Source of the DNA: Desulfuromonadales bacterium
Lineage (GTDB): Bacteria > Desulfobacterota > JAENJC01
Assembly (NCBI GenBank): GCA_919902985.1
Contig: CAKKSC010000004.1
Location: forward strand, 1-64,000
Length of the DNA: 64,000 nt
Direction: 5' to 3'
Positions within the stretch are counted from its first letter, which is position 1, and the number at the start of each line of letters is the position of its first letter. Below the pieces are notes generated by a model that had not been told where the DNA came from, ran no database searches, and saw only the letters and a program-made list of their open reading frames with translations. Made by a program: the position numbers and the translations under genes. Positions 37,993 to 48,208 of this stretch are shown piece after piece.

Positions 37993-40373
37993 TATGTAAC
38001 AACCTCAATATTCACAAAACAAGGGCCGCCGTCTGGTGAGAAGAGCTTCTGTGAGCCGTTGATAGGATGAATAGGCAGATATACATTTCCAGGCAAGACC
38101 GAATCCTTGACGGAGACCTTTACAATAACGCCTCCGGCCTCTGAATTAACTCTGACCGTTGAGCCATTCTTGATGTTGAGCTTATCTGCATCATGCGAGT
38201 TCATTTCCAGAATGGCCTCAGGGGCCGCATCGAAGAGGGGTTTACATTTTTCAAACAGAGAGTAAGAACCATATAGCCTTTTGCCGGTGAGGAGAAGGAA
38301 TGGATAATCTCTTTTTGGTTCCAGGGCTGATAATATTGAAACAGGAACGATATTCCTTCCTGATACATTTACACCTGGATTTTTCTGTGAGGAGACTTCC
38401 CTTGGAATATCCATTGACCACCTCAGTCTCGTTGCCAGTTCACCAATTATCTCAAATCCCGGCCTGGCGTTTCCAAATGGTTTAAGGGATCCCTTAATTC
38501 TCCTTGCATTTCCTTGATGGTCCCAATATGTCCCATCCATTTCAGCGAATGCCTGGGAATTAAGAACCACATCAGCGGCTTCAGCTGTCTTTGTCATATT
38601 GGAGTCCTGGACTATAAGGAACTCCAAAGTCCTTAACACCTCACCCCAGCCGCCTGGCCAGTCACCAATCGGGTCCTCGCCTGCAACGTAAAGGGCCTTG
38701 ACCCTTCCTTCTTTTATCGCTTGGTAAAGGGCCCTAATGTCCCTTGCGTCCTTATGGATGGCTACAGCCCCCCAACTGTTACTCTCATCTAATACCGGAA
38801 ACAGGCCGGAACCTTCCGTATCCGCTTTTCTCGTCAGTATCAGAAGGTTAGCAGCGGCAACACCTAAAGAGCGATTGTCACCGTAAGAATAATCATCGCC
38901 AACAACAATGCATGGCCTTTCTGCCTCTGATATGGCACTGGCCACCTCTTCAATCAACCTTCCGCTGACACCAGTCAATGACTCTAACTGCTTTTCATCG
39001 AGGGCCTTCAACCAGTCCGCTGTAGAGGCAGATTTTAAACTTGCCCCTACACGTTTCCCTATCCAGGTCAGCAGCAGAGCCTCAGTCCCAGGTTTGGGCG
39101 CTAACCATCTCCACGATGATTTACATAACTCGATCTTCCTTGGATTTATAACAACCGACCTTGACTCTTTAAGCCTTGCAGTCCTGCTGATCCTGTTTGC
39201 CAGGAAGGGGTTGGTCTCTGTAAGGTCGGAGCCTATTACAATGATGAGGTCTGATTTATCTATGCAAGTCAGCGGCCTCGAATAGCCCTCGCCCATGACC
39301 TCCCGAATACCGACGATGGCAGTATTACCAACACCGCTTGATAGTATTACATTCCCCTCTCCCAATGAAGAAAATAGTGAGGCAAAAGCCAGGTGTTCCT
39401 CATTGGTAAGCCTTGGAGATGCTATCCCCCAAACGGCCTCGGGGCCATATTTTTCCTTGATATCCTTTATGTTAGAGGCCGCCCTCGCAAGGGCGTCATC
39501 CCAGCTCGCCTCCTTCTGAACTCCGGCAATCTTGTTCAAAGGGGCCTTCAGCCTGGATGGATGATTGATGAAGCCATACCCGAACCTGCCCCTCAGACAG
39601 GGGTGTCCCTGGGAGAAGTCGGTCTCTGAGACAGCTGTAACCCTGTAAATCTCATCACCGGAAGTGTTCAATACCAGTTGGCATCCGTCAGAACAATGGG
39701 GGCAAGTGGTCTGAGTCTTTTTAAGGTCCCAGGACCTTCTGGAATGGAGTTTAAACGGGTGATCGAGCAGTGAACCCACCGGGCAGACCGCTATCACTCC
39801 AGCGATAGACTCCGCATCAGGGTCCTTCTCAAGATGCCTGTCCATCTCAGACGAATATCCGCCGCTGCCATGATAGTCAAAGGCCCTGACCCCTTCAATA
39901 TCCTCAGTATACCTTGCGCATCTGACACACTGGATACACTTCTGGAAGTCAATGTAAAGGAAAGGGTTTGCTCCGACCTTTGTCCGAAGCGGGTTATTGA
40001 GTTTATATCTATTCTCCTTGACCTCAAAGGCATGGGTAATGTCCTGGAGCTCACACTCCCCCCCTTTGTCGCATATGGGGCAATCCAGCGGATGGGTGGC
40101 AAGGATAAGCTCCAGCATCATCTTCCTGAGTTCCCACAGTTTTGGGGTATCGGTCCTCACTACCATACCATTTTGAGCAGGGACATGGCAGGAGGCCACA
40201 GGTTTCCTCTCCCCTTCCACCTCCACCACGCAGACCCTGCAAGCACCGATTGGGGACAGCCCCTTATAGGCGCAAAGTGTCGGTATATAGATACCCACGG
40301 ACCTCGCAGCATCAAGGATGGTTGTATTGGCCTCTACAGAAATCGTTTTCTCGTCTATGGTAAGTTCAATCAT
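37992..40373 (-). CDS. NuoG-like / molybdopterin oxidoreductase-family iron-sulfur subunit
   Basis: 2Fe-2S CAYKGLSPIGACRVCVVEV, HPLDCPICDKGGECELQD, CIQCVRC, CPHCSDGC; no catalytic Cys/Sec evident. Confidence 0.9.
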   Translation of the reverse strand: MIELTIDEKTISVEANTTILDAARSVGIYIPTLCAYKGLSPIGACRVCVVEVEGERKPVASCHVPAQNGMVVRTDTPKLWELRKMMLELILATHPLDCPICDKGGECELQDITHAFEVKENRYKLNNPLRTKVGANPFLYIDFQKCIQCVRCARYTEDIEGVRAFDYHGSGGYSSEMDRHLEKDPDAESIAGVIAVCPVGSLLDHPFKLHSRRSWDLKKTQTTCPHCSDGCQLVLNTSGDEIYRVTAVSETDFSQGHPCLRGRFGYGFINHPSRLKAPLNKIAGVQKEASWDDALARAASNIKDIKEKYGPEAVWGIASPRLTNEEHLAFASLFSSLGEGNVILSSGVGNTAIVGIREVMGEGYSRPLTCIDKSDLIIVIGSDLTETNPFLANRISRTARLKESRSVVINPRKIELCKSSWRWLAPKPGTEALLLTWIGKRVGASLKSASTADWLKALDEKQLESLTGVSGRLIEEVASAISEAERPCIVVGDDYSYGDNRSLGVAAANLLILTRKADTEGSGLFPVLDESNSWGAVAIHKDARDIRALYQAIKEGRVKALYVAGEDPIGDWPGGWGEVLRTLEFLIVQDSNMTKTAEAADVVLNSQAFAEMDGTYWDHQGNARRIKGSLKPFGNARPGFEIIGELATRLRWSMDIPREVSSQKNPGVNVSGRNIVPVSILSALEPKRDYPFLLLTGKRLYGSYSLFEKCKPLFDAAPEAILEMNSHDADKLNIKNGSTVRVNSEAGGVIVKVSVKDSVLPGNVYLPIHPINGSQKLFSPDGGPCFVNIEVVT

Positions 40374-40477
40374 TGTTAACCTTTGAAAAGAGGATTAGAG
40401 GGGTAAGGGGTAGAGGGGTAAGAACCTTTAATCTCAAATTCTTAATCCTATATCCCTTTAATCCTTTACCCCTGAAT

Positions 40478-42445
40478 TCATTCCGGCACAATCACAAGGG
40501 ACCTGTAACACCTGGTACAGCGCATTGCCTCTCTTATGTATGAGTCCCTTGGGAAACCGCACTCTATCTCCATAAAACCGGGGACCCTGTGCTCATGAGG
40601 TATACAGAGCATCATCTCCCTGGCGCGGCCCTTTATTGCCTCCAGTGAGTTCCCCTCTATCTTAGTGAGTTCAATGAGCAGCCTGTTAAACCTGTCCTGA
40701 AGCATGAAAGCCTCATAGGTCTTTTCAACCTCAGGGGAGCTCTTCCCGCCGTTCAGATATCTGTCCATATGTAATGCCGCCCTGTGGCCCGTACCTATGG
40801 CCTCTACCACTGTAGCAGGCCCCAGCACAGCGTCCCCTGCTGCAAAGACCCCGGGTCTGTTGGTTTCAAAGGTTACAGGGTTCACCTCAAAGGTCTTTTT
40901 TCTGGAAATAGCAAGGCCCGCCTTCCCGAAATAATCTGTCTCAGGCTCCTGACCTATGGCAGCAATCACGGAATCGCATTCAATGACAAAGGTTGAGCCT
41001 TCAATCGGCACAGGGGCCCGTCTCCCCTTTTCATCCGGGGGACCGAGCTCCATCCTCTGGAGCTCCATACCTGTAATCCGGCCATTCTCGCTAAATATCC
41101 GCAATGGGGCTGCAAGGAAATGCATTATCGCCCCTTCCTGTTCAGCCTCATTGATCTCTATAAGCCCGGCTGGAGCCTCGTCCTTAGTCCTTCTATATGC
41201 AAGATGAGACTCCGTGCAAGCGATTCTCACACAATCCCGGACAGCGTCAAAGGCAACGCTCCCACCGCCAATGACAACCACCTTATCACCAGGTTTTGAG
41301 TCATCTCCCATGGAAACATTTCTCAGGAAGGTCGCTGCGTCTATATATCCCTGGAGCCGTTCATCTTCGCCAGGTATCCCGAGCTTTGACCCTTTATGGG
41401 CGCCAACTGCAACAAATACAGCCTCATAACCGTCTTTAAAGAGGTCATCTATGGTATAGTCTTCACCTATTTTGGTGTTGACCTTGAATTCAACCCCTTC
41501 TTCCCCAATCTGCCGGATCTCTTCGTCCAGTATCTCCTGGGGGAGCCTGAAGTCAGGGATGCCGACACGGAGCATACCGCCTAACACCGGGAGTGATTCA
41601 AATACAGTAGGCCTGTAACCAATCAGGGCAAGGTAGTATGCAACGGCAAGGCCGGCAGGTCCGCTTCCGACCACTGCAACCCTGGCCCTTGGGTTCTTGA
41701 TTCTCTCATCCCTTGCCATCCTCCCCTTAAACTTCCAGGCATCAACCTTCTCATCCTTGTTTGGGAAGCTCCTTACCTCGTCAGCCAGGACCCTCTTAAG
41801 CTGGCATATGGCAATAGGTTCGTCGTACTTGTTCCTTTGACAGGCCGTCTCGCATGGATGAAAGCAGACCCTTCCCAGGACGCCGGGAAGCGGTATCGTC
41901 TCCATGACTATGTCGCGGCCCGGACCGAACCTTCTCTCCAGTATGGCCTCAATATAAGTTGGTGCATCACAGTAGGCAGGACAGGCATTCTGGCATGGAG
42001 CAGTAGTCAGGGATTGATAGAACAACGGCTTGCAGCGCTTACCTTTCAGGTGGGCCTCATACTCCTCTCTAAAATAGGTGACACTGTCTTTTACTGCGTT
42101 CTGGGCAGTCTCACCCCAGACGCATAAGGCAGTATCTTTAATACCGGCAGAAAGCTCATACATCTTGTCAATATCTTCAATAGCCCCTCTTCCGGCTGCG
42201 ATATCTGTTACCATGTCCAGGAGGACCTTTGTCCCGACCCGGCAGGGGGTGCACTTCCCGCAGGACTCCTTCTGAATGACCTCCAGAAGCGACTTTATAA
42301 GCTCAACAACACAAACATCTCTATCGAGTATTATCAGGCCGCCCCAACCGGCAATGGCCCGTATCCCCTGAAGAAGCTCCGGCTTCACGCCGGTATTGCG
42401 TCTCCTCTCAGCCCCGCCCCAGCTATCGAGAACTATCTCTTTCAT
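40478..42445 (-). CDS. fusion: NuoF C-terminal FeS tail + GltD-like FAD/NAD(P)H oxidoreductase
   Basis: ESCGKCTPCRVGTKVLLDMV then CQNACPAYCDAPTYIEAI, VAVVGSGPAGLAVAYYLALIGY, VVVIGGGSVAFD, GVFAAGDAVLGPATVVEAIGTG. Confidence 0.9.
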   Translation of the reverse strand: MKEIVLDSWGGAERRRNTGVKPELLQGIRAIAGWGGLIILDRDVCVVELIKSLLEVIQKESCGKCTPCRVGTKVLLDMVTDIAAGRGAIEDIDKMYELSAGIKDTALCVWGETAQNAVKDSVTYFREEYEAHLKGKRCKPLFYQSLTTAPCQNACPAYCDAPTYIEAILERRFGPGRDIVMETIPLPGVLGRVCFHPCETACQRNKYDEPIAICQLKRVLADEVRSFPNKDEKVDAWKFKGRMARDERIKNPRARVAVVGSGPAGLAVAYYLALIGYRPTVFESLPVLGGMLRVGIPDFRLPQEILDEEIRQIGEEGVEFKVNTKIGEDYTIDDLFKDGYEAVFVAVGAHKGSKLGIPGEDERLQGYIDAATFLRNVSMGDDSKPGDKVVVIGGGSVAFDAVRDCVRIACTESHLAYRRTKDEAPAGLIEINEAEQEGAIMHFLAAPLRIFSENGRITGMELQRMELGPPDEKGRRAPVPIEGSTFVIECDSVIAAIGQEPETDYFGKAGLAISRKKTFEVNPVTFETNRPGVFAAGDAVLGPATVVEAIGTGHRAALHMDRYLNGGKSSPEVEKTYEAFMLQDRFNRLLIELTKIEGNSLEAIKGRAREMMLCIPHEHRVPGFMEIECGFPRDSYIREAMRCTRCYRSLVIVPE

Positions 42446-42500
42446 TACAAGGTATCCTGCACAAAAAAAGGTCTGAACTGCTAATACCCATCCGGGTATA

Positions 42501-42556
42501 ATACCAAGTAAGCTTTCATTAACCTTAAAAGTAGATATTTGAAAGCAACTTGGTAT
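42501..42556. repeat. inverted repeat ataccaagtaagctttca / tgaaagcaacttggtat
   Basis: 17-18 bp arms with a 1-nt bulge, 21-nt spacer, between divergent genes. Confidence 0.75.
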
Positions 42557-42731
42557 AAAAGATGCGCATCAACAAAACGTGTCAACAGAAGGACAAAGTG
42601 GGCAAAAAAATAACACAATAAAGCGATGCCTGTCAACATAAACCATCCACTGGCTTCATGTTAAGAAAATACTTGACGCTTAACCAGGCAGTGATGTAAT
42701 ATCATAAAAATAATAAGCAGTTGGAGGATGT

Positions 42732-43007
42732 ATGAACAAGTCCGAACTCGTAATTGCCCTGGCCAAAAAGGAAAACCTTACAAAACAAAAGGCCGAAGAT
42801 GTCATAAATACAATATTCGATACCATGTCTGATGCCCTGCTTGCTGGACAAAGGATTGAGATAAGGGGTTTTGGCAGCTTTATTGTGAGGGAATACAGCT
42901 CCTATACAGGCAGGAACCCCAAGACCGGTGAGTCCATTTCCGTTGCGCCAAAGAAACTTCCCTTCTTTAAAGTGGGCAAGGAGTTGAAAAAGATAGTAGA
43001 TAACTAA
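42732..43007 (+). CDS. HU/IHF-family DNA-binding protein
   Basis: MNKSELVIALAKKENLTKQKAEDVIN, RGFGSFIVREYSSYTGRNPKTGE. Confidence 0.95.
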   Translation: MNKSELVIALAKKENLTKQKAEDVINTIFDTMSDALLAGQRIEIRGFGSFIVREYSSYTGRNPKTGESISVAPKKLPFFKVGKELKKIVDN

Positions 43008-43014
43008 TATCCTG

Positions 43015-43710
43015 ATGCTTAAGCTCACCAAGGTTCACATCCACTATGGAAAAATTGAGGCCCTGAAAGGAATCTCTTTAGAAATAAATCAGGGCGAGAT
43101 TGTTTCCCTCATCGGCGCTAATGGGGCTGGGAAATCTACAGCTCTCATGGCCATATCAGGTATAATCAAACCATCCAAAGGGCATATTGAGTTCGAAGGA
43201 AAGAGGATAGACTCAATATCTCCTGACGCTGTTGTAAGGCTTGGAATATCCCAGGTCCCTGAAGGGAGAAGGATTTTCCCCAGGCTTACTGTGAAGGAGA
43301 ATCTCTCGCTGGGCGCCTACCTTAGAAAAGACCGGATAGAAAATGATTTAGAACACATCTTTGGGATTTTCCCTATTCTTAAAGAAAGGCTGAATCAGAC
43401 AGGAGGGACTCTCAGCGGTGGGGAACAGCAGATGCTGGCGATAGGAAGGGCCCTGATGGGAAAGCCCAGACTTCTTCTCCTTGATGAACCATCTCTGGGA
43501 CTTGCGCCGATATTTGTAAACAAGATATTTGAGGTGATCCAGGAAATAAACAGAGAGGGAGTAACCGTTCTCCTCGTAGAACAAAACGCCCACCTCGCGC
43601 TCCAGGTGTCCCACAGGGGGTATATCCTTGAAACCGGCAGGGTCGTCAACCATGACGAGTCGCACAGACTTCTAAACAACGAAGAGGTCAGAGAGGCCTA
43701 CTTGGGATAA
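43015..43710 (+). CDS. livF: branched-chain amino-acid ABC transporter ATPase (LivF)
   Basis: IHYGKIEALKGISLEINQGEIVSLIGANGAGKSTAL, QVPEGRRIFPRLTVKENL. Confidence 0.92.
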   Translation: MLKLTKVHIHYGKIEALKGISLEINQGEIVSLIGANGAGKSTALMAISGIIKPSKGHIEFEGKRIDSISPDAVVRLGISQVPEGRRIFPRLTVKENLSLGAYLRKDRIENDLEHIFGIFPILKERLNQTGGTLSGGEQQMLAIGRALMGKPRLLLLDEPSLGLAPIFVNKIFEVIQEINREGVTVLLVEQNAHLALQVSHRGYILETGRVVNHDESHRLLNNEEVREAYLG

Positions 43711-43726
43711 TCTCCAAAAAGCGCAG

Positions 43727-43795
43727 AGGTTAAGAGGTTGAGGAGTTGAGAGAAGTTTTTTATTAATTTCTGAACTTCCTAACTTCTTAACTTCT
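43727..43795. repeat. purine/pyrimidine imperfect palindrome (AGGTTAAGAGGTTGAGGAGTT / AACTTCCTAACTTCTTAACTTCT)
   Basis: Inverted arms between convergent livF and secA. Confidence 0.7.
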
Positions 43796-43799
43796 TTCT

Positions 43800-46433
43800 T
43801 TACTTCCCATGGCACTTCTTATACTTCTTCCCGCTTCCACAGGGGCATGGATCGTTCCTCCCGACCTTTTCCCCTTCGTTATGGACAGTCGTGGGCCTAG
43901 CTTCCTGGGCGTCCCCTCGGCTCATGATAAACTTCTGGGGCCTTCTCATTTCTACTATCTCAGGGACCTCTTCTTCCCTTGCCAACTGGACCCTGAAGAG
44001 CTTTTCAACAACGTCCTCCTTGACACGGAAGACCATGTCCATAAACATGTCATAACCCTCCCTCTTGTACTCAATAAGGGGGTCTTTCTGGCCGTATCCC
44101 CTGAGGCCGATGCCTTCCTTCAGGTGGTCCATTGACAAGAGGTGGTCTTTCCAGTGTCCGTCTATGGATTGAAGCATCAGGAATTTCTCCATCTGCCTCA
44201 TTATCTCGCTGCCAAGTTCATCTTCTTTCTTTTTGTAGGCATTAAGGGCTGCATTAAGGATGTCCTCTCTGGCGATATCCTTTGTTATACCCTCTCTGCT
44301 CCCGCCGGATGGGTCATAATGTATGGAAAACTGCTTGAATAAGGAATCCCTGAGGCCTTCCCATTCCCATTCTTCGGAATATCCCTTCTCTTCGGTGTGA
44401 ATATCGACAATCCCATCCACCAATTCCTCTATCATCTCCCGGATATCTTCTTTTAAGGCCTCTCCTGACAAGACCTTTTTCCTCTGTTCGTAAATCACCT
44501 TCCTCTGCTGATTCATGACATCGTCATATTCGAGGACGTGTTTTCTTATATCGAAGTTATGGGCCTCCACCCTCTTCTGGGCCGTTTCTATGGCCCTCGT
44601 AACAAGGGCATGCTCTATAGGCTCATCCTCTTCCATCCCGAGGCGGTCCATGATGCCTGATATCCTCTCGGAACCGAATATGCGCAGCAGGTCGTCTTCC
44701 AGCGCCATGTAAAACTTTGAAGAACCTGGGTCTCCCTGCCTCCCCGCCCTGCCCCTCAGCTGGTTGTCTATCCTTCTCGATTCATGTCTTTCAGTGCCAA
44801 GGATATGCAACCCTCCGGCATCCACAACCTGCACCCTCTCAGTGGAACATGCCTCCTCGAACTCAGTGAGGGCCTTTTTGTATTCTTCAGTATTAGGGTC
44901 CTTTCCTGCCTTGGCGACTGTAAGGAATTCAGGGTTTCCACCAAGGACAATGTCCGTTCCACGACCTGCCATATTAGTTGCAATGGTGACCGCCCCGAAA
45001 CGGCCCGCCTGGGCCACTATCTCCGCCTCTTTCTCGTGGTGCTTGGCATTCAGGACATGGTGCCTTACCCCCTCCCTCTTAAGGAGAGAACTGATTATTT
45101 CAGAGTTTTCAATGGATATGGTGCCAACAAGGACAGGCTGGCCCTTTTCATGGAGGAGCTTTATCTCATTTACTACCGCCCTGAACTTTTCCTTCTCTGT
45201 CTTGTAAATAACATCAGAGTAATCCTTCCTTATCGTAGGCCTGTTTGGTGGTATGACCATCACATCAAGCTTATATATCTTTTGGAACTCCTCTGCCTCT
45301 GTCTCCGCAGTACCGGTCATGCCGGAGAGTTTTTCATACATCCTGAAATAGTTCTGAAATGTGATGGAGGCGAGGGTCTGGTTTTCATTCTCTATCTTTA
45401 CTCCCTCCTTAGCCTCCAGGGCCTGATGGAGACCGTCGCTATAGCGTCTTCCCGGCATCAGACGGCCGGTAAACTCGTCAACAATAAGTACCTCCCCATC
45501 CTTTACGACATAATCGACATCGACCTTGAATAAAGCATGTGCCTTTAGCCCCTGGTTTACATGGTGCAGGGTCTCGATGTTATGGGGATCGTACAGGTTA
45601 TCTACACCAAGCGCCTTTTCAACCTTTTCAACACCCTCTTCCGTTAGTACAACGCTTCGTGCCTTTTCGTCTATAGTGTAATCAGAATCCTTTTTCAGCC
45701 TCGGGATAACCTTGTCTATGGAATAATATTTATCCGTGGAATCTTCGGCAGACCCGGATATTATAAGAGGAGTCCTCGCCTCATCGACCAGGATGCTGTC
45801 CACCTCGTCAACTATAGCGTAATGAAGTTTCCTCTGGACATATTCGTCCAGGGAAAATTTCATATTGTCCCTAAGGTAATCAAATCCGAATTCGTTGTTT
45901 GTCCCGTAAGTAATGTCTGAACCATAGGCGACCTTCCTCTCGGCGTCAGTCAGGTGATGAAGTATGCAACCAACAGAGAGGCCGAGGAAACTGTACAACC
46001 TCCCCATCCACTCGGAGTCCCTTCTGGCCAGGTAGTCGTTTACTGTAACCACATGAACACCCTCACCCTTCAGGGCGTTAAGATATGCGGGGAGGGTTGC
46101 AACCAAAGTCTTTCCTTCACCTGTTCTCATCTCGGAGATATTCCCTTCATGCAGGACTATGCCGCCTATAAGCTGGACATCGAAGTGCCTCATCTTGAGA
46201 ACTCTCCAGGATGCCTCCCTCACAACAGCAAAGGCCTCTGGGAGTATAGAATCAATAGGTTCTCCTCCTGAAAGCCGCTCCTTGAACTCTATAGTTTTAC
46301 CCTGTAACTCCGAATCAGACAGGCTCTTTACAGAACTATCCAGATCATTGATCTTCTGCACTATAGGCTGTATCCTCTTGAGCTCCCGCTCATTCTTTGT
46401 GCCAAATATCTTCTTAAGTAATGGAACTATCAT
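43800..46433 (-). CDS. secA: preprotein translocase ATPase SecA
   Basis: [35 protein letters not shown]-terminal [18 protein letters not shown]. Confidence 0.98.
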   Translation of the reverse strand: MIVPLLKKIFGTKNERELKRIQPIVQKINDLDSSVKSLSDSELQGKTIEFKERLSGGEPIDSILPEAFAVVREASWRVLKMRHFDVQLIGGIVLHEGNISEMRTGEGKTLVATLPAYLNALKGEGVHVVTVNDYLARRDSEWMGRLYSFLGLSVGCILHHLTDAERKVAYGSDITYGTNNEFGFDYLRDNMKFSLDEYVQRKLHYAIVDEVDSILVDEARTPLIISGSAEDSTDKYYSIDKVIPRLKKDSDYTIDEKARSVVLTEEGVEKVEKALGVDNLYDPHNIETLHHVNQGLKAHALFKVDVDYVVKDGEVLIVDEFTGRLMPGRRYSDGLHQALEAKEGVKIENENQTLASITFQNYFRMYEKLSGMTGTAETEAEEFQKIYKLDVMVIPPNRPTIRKDYSDVIYKTEKEKFRAVVNEIKLLHEKGQPVLVGTISIENSEIISSLLKREGVRHHVLNAKHHEKEAEIVAQAGRFGAVTIATNMAGRGTDIVLGGNPEFLTVAKAGKDPNTEEYKKALTEFEEACSTERVQVVDAGGLHILGTERHESRRIDNQLRGRAGRQGDPGSSKFYMALEDDLLRIFGSERISGIMDRLGMEEDEPIEHALVTRAIETAQKRVEAHNFDIRKHVLEYDDVMNQQRKVIYEQRKKVLSGEALKEDIREMIEELVDGIVDIHTEEKGYSEEWEWEGLRDSLFKQFSIHYDPSGGSREGITKDIAREDILNAALNAYKKKEDELGSEIMRQMEKFLMLQSIDGHWKDHLLSMDHLKEGIGLRGYGQKDPLIEYKREGYDMFMDMVFRVKEDVVEKLFRVQLAREEEVPEIVEMRRPQKFIMSRGDAQEARPTTVHNEGEKVGRNDPCPCGSGKKYKKCHGK

Positions 46434-46510
46434 TTAACCTCCAAACATCCGTAAATGCGGGCTATTTTAAGCAGAAACTCATGAAAAAAGCAAGGGGTAA
46501 GTAAGCTGAA

Positions 46511-46542
46511 TATAAAAAGGCCCTGCTTTGTCAAGCAAGGCC
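46511..46542 (-). terminator. intrinsic terminator of the M23 peptidase gene
   Basis: ggccctgctt-tgtc-aagcaaggcc; minus-strand hairpin followed by TTTTTATATTC. Confidence 0.85.
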
Positions 46543-46575
46543 AATTAACTGCAACGTGAGTGATTGTTTATACGA

Positions 46576-47478
46576 CTAATTTAAATAGTTCCTGGGATTT
46601 ACCTTGGAGCCGGCCACCTTGACAAGATAATGCAGGTGAGGACCTGTGCTCCTGCCAGTGCTGCCTACTCTTCCTATCTCCTGACCTCGTTCAACCCTCT
46701 GCCCTTCCTTTACACTGATATGCGACATGTGACCATAACCCGTCTCATAGCCATAACCATGGCTTATTGTAACTGTGTTCCCTGTGTCACCGTAATGGCC
46801 TGCTAATGTTACCACTCCATCAGCAGTTGCCATAACTGGGGCGCCTGATGGCGCGGAGATATCCAAGCCATCATGAAACTCATAATTGCTGCCAAAGGGA
46901 GATTCACGATAGCCAAACCCGGAGGATACGTATCCATTAGCAGGCCAGATAGAAGGGGTCGCTACAAGTATTGATTCCTGGTCCTGAAGGGAAGCATGCA
47001 GTTCGTGCAGACTCTTTTCCTGGAACTTTATCTCAAAGTCCATTCTGTCAAGCCTGCTCACCATCTCGGCAAGAGACGCCTCGTTCTTAAACGATAACTG
47101 TACTGGTTCAGGTCCCCCCTGCCCTCCAAGGGACAATCTCCTGCTTTTTACTTCCGGTTCCTCATTATTAGTGTTAGTCAATACCCTTATCTTTGTATCA
47201 AGGCTCCTTAAGCGGGCCAACTCCGCCTCCATGTCGTTTATCTTATCAGCAAACGTCTGAAGTTGGACATTCTGTATCTTTGTCTTTTCTTTAAGGCCGA
47301 CGAGGTCTATCTCCTGCTTCTTTACATTAACATAATCAAAGAATATGACAGCGGATGCAAGTAGAATTATCATTGCAGATATGGCAAGAGACTTTATAAG
47401 GAACCCCGATAGCGTCAGTTTTTTTACCCCCGCCGGGTGAGAGGGAAGGAAAAGGATTGTGAAGAATCTATTTTTCAT
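46576..47478 (-). CDS. M23-family metallopeptidase with coiled-coil region
   Basis: NYEFHDGLDISAPSGAPVMATADGVVTLAG ... GRSTGPHLHYLVKVAGSKVNPRNYL. Confidence 0.93.
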   Translation of the reverse strand: MKNRFFTILFLPSHPAGVKKLTLSGFLIKSLAISAMIILLASAVIFFDYVNVKKQEIDLVGLKEKTKIQNVQLQTFADKINDMEAELARLRSLDTKIRVLTNTNNEEPEVKSRRLSLGGQGGPEPVQLSFKNEASLAEMVSRLDRMDFEIKFQEKSLHELHASLQDQESILVATPSIWPANGYVSSGFGYRESPFGSNYEFHDGLDISAPSGAPVMATADGVVTLAGHYGDTGNTVTISHGYGYETGYGHMSHISVKEGQRVERGQEIGRVGSTGRSTGPHLHYLVKVAGSKVNPRNYLN

Positions 47479-47591
47479 TAATATGCACCCTCATGATTAT
47501 TCTTCAACTGCTATAACCAAGATTTTTATAAAAATATCATACAAGTACGCTTTATGTCAAGTTGTTTCAATTCCTGTCTGTACCCAAGAGC

Positions 47592-47903
47592 CTATCGATC
47601 CACTTCAACATCTTCACGTGGTTCGAGAGCTGATTTCGCACAAGGACGGTGATTGAGCCCCTCCATGAAATATCCTAAATAGCAGATGGATACCTCGTCG
47701 GGATCAAGTTTCAGACAGATTGCATACTGCTCAAGGTACCCCTTCAAGTAAGAAATCGCTGGCAGATAGCTGTATTTGTCACCTTCTATATATTCAAGAT
47801 AACGTTTAGATATTCTCGTTATCTCTGCTATTTCTGTAAGCTCTATCCCTTCTGAATTTCTAATCCTTCTAAGCTCCTCCCCATTATAGCGTAACTGCCT
47901 CAT
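47592..47903 (-). CDS. RodZ-type helix-turn-helix protein
   Basis: GEELRRIRNSEGIELTEIAEITRISKRYLEYIEGDKYSYLPAISYLKGYLEQYA. Confidence 0.85.
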   Translation of the reverse strand: MRQLRYNGEELRRIRNSEGIELTEIAEITRISKRYLEYIEGDKYSYLPAISYLKGYLEQYAICLKLDPDEVSICYLGYFMEGLNHRPCAKSALEPREDVEVDR

Positions 47904-47916
47904 GCTATATTCCCCT

Positions 47917-47959
47917 AAAAAATAAAAAAGCCGCCGAAGGTTTTTATTCCTTTGGCGGC
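47917..47959 (-). terminator. intrinsic terminator, expression platform of the riboswitch-like leader
   Basis: Minus strand GCCGCCAAAGG-AATAAAAA-CCTTCGGCGGC followed by TTTTTTATTTTTT. Confidence 0.9.
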
Positions 47960-48055
47960 TCGACTGGCATGTCCTTTAGGGATTTAGCCTCGGTACTCTG
48001 CGTCACCCGGTTTCTCGGGTTTTGCTCTGGACAAAGGATCGGCTGACCGATCTTT
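47948..48055 (-). ncRNA. GEMM / c-di-GMP-I-like riboswitch aptamer (leader of HTH gene)
   Basis: Minus strand ...UCCUUUGUCCAGAGCAAAACCCGAGAAACCGGGUGACGCAGAGUACCGAGGCUAAAUCCCUAAAGGACAUGCCAGUCGAGCCGCCAAAGGA; P1 UCCUUUG/CAAAGGA. Confidence 0.72.
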
Positions 48056-48208
48056 AATTTATAGTCTTTTGTGTCTATAATTTACCAAATAAAAAAAATC
48101 GTGTCAAAAACTTTTTTCAGGTTGTCCTGTTAAATTCCTTGATTTAATCCCACAACCACAATATATAGTCAATACAAAATAAATAACTACAATACACAGG
48201 GTAAGCAG

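Noticed and set aside
37483-38070. 195-aa plus-strand ORF opposite lpxI/NuoG-like
   Set aside because: Fully antisense to two confident genes.
37992-40373. Catalytic formate dehydrogenase alpha subunit
   Set aside because: No Cys or Sec in the position expected for the Mo/W ligand (segment reads SSGVGNTAIVGIREVMGEG); NuoG-like call preferred.
40381-40475. Regulatory hairpin between NuoG-like and NuoF/GltD genes
   Set aside because: Imperfect low-complexity AGGGGTAAGGGG / CCCTTTAATCCTTTACCCC repeat; too weak to separate from ordinary interspersed repeat decay.
44784-45533. 249-aa plus-strand ORF antisense to secA
   Set aside because: Lies wholly opposite well-conserved secA motifs; no recognisable domain; typical long spurious antisense ORF.
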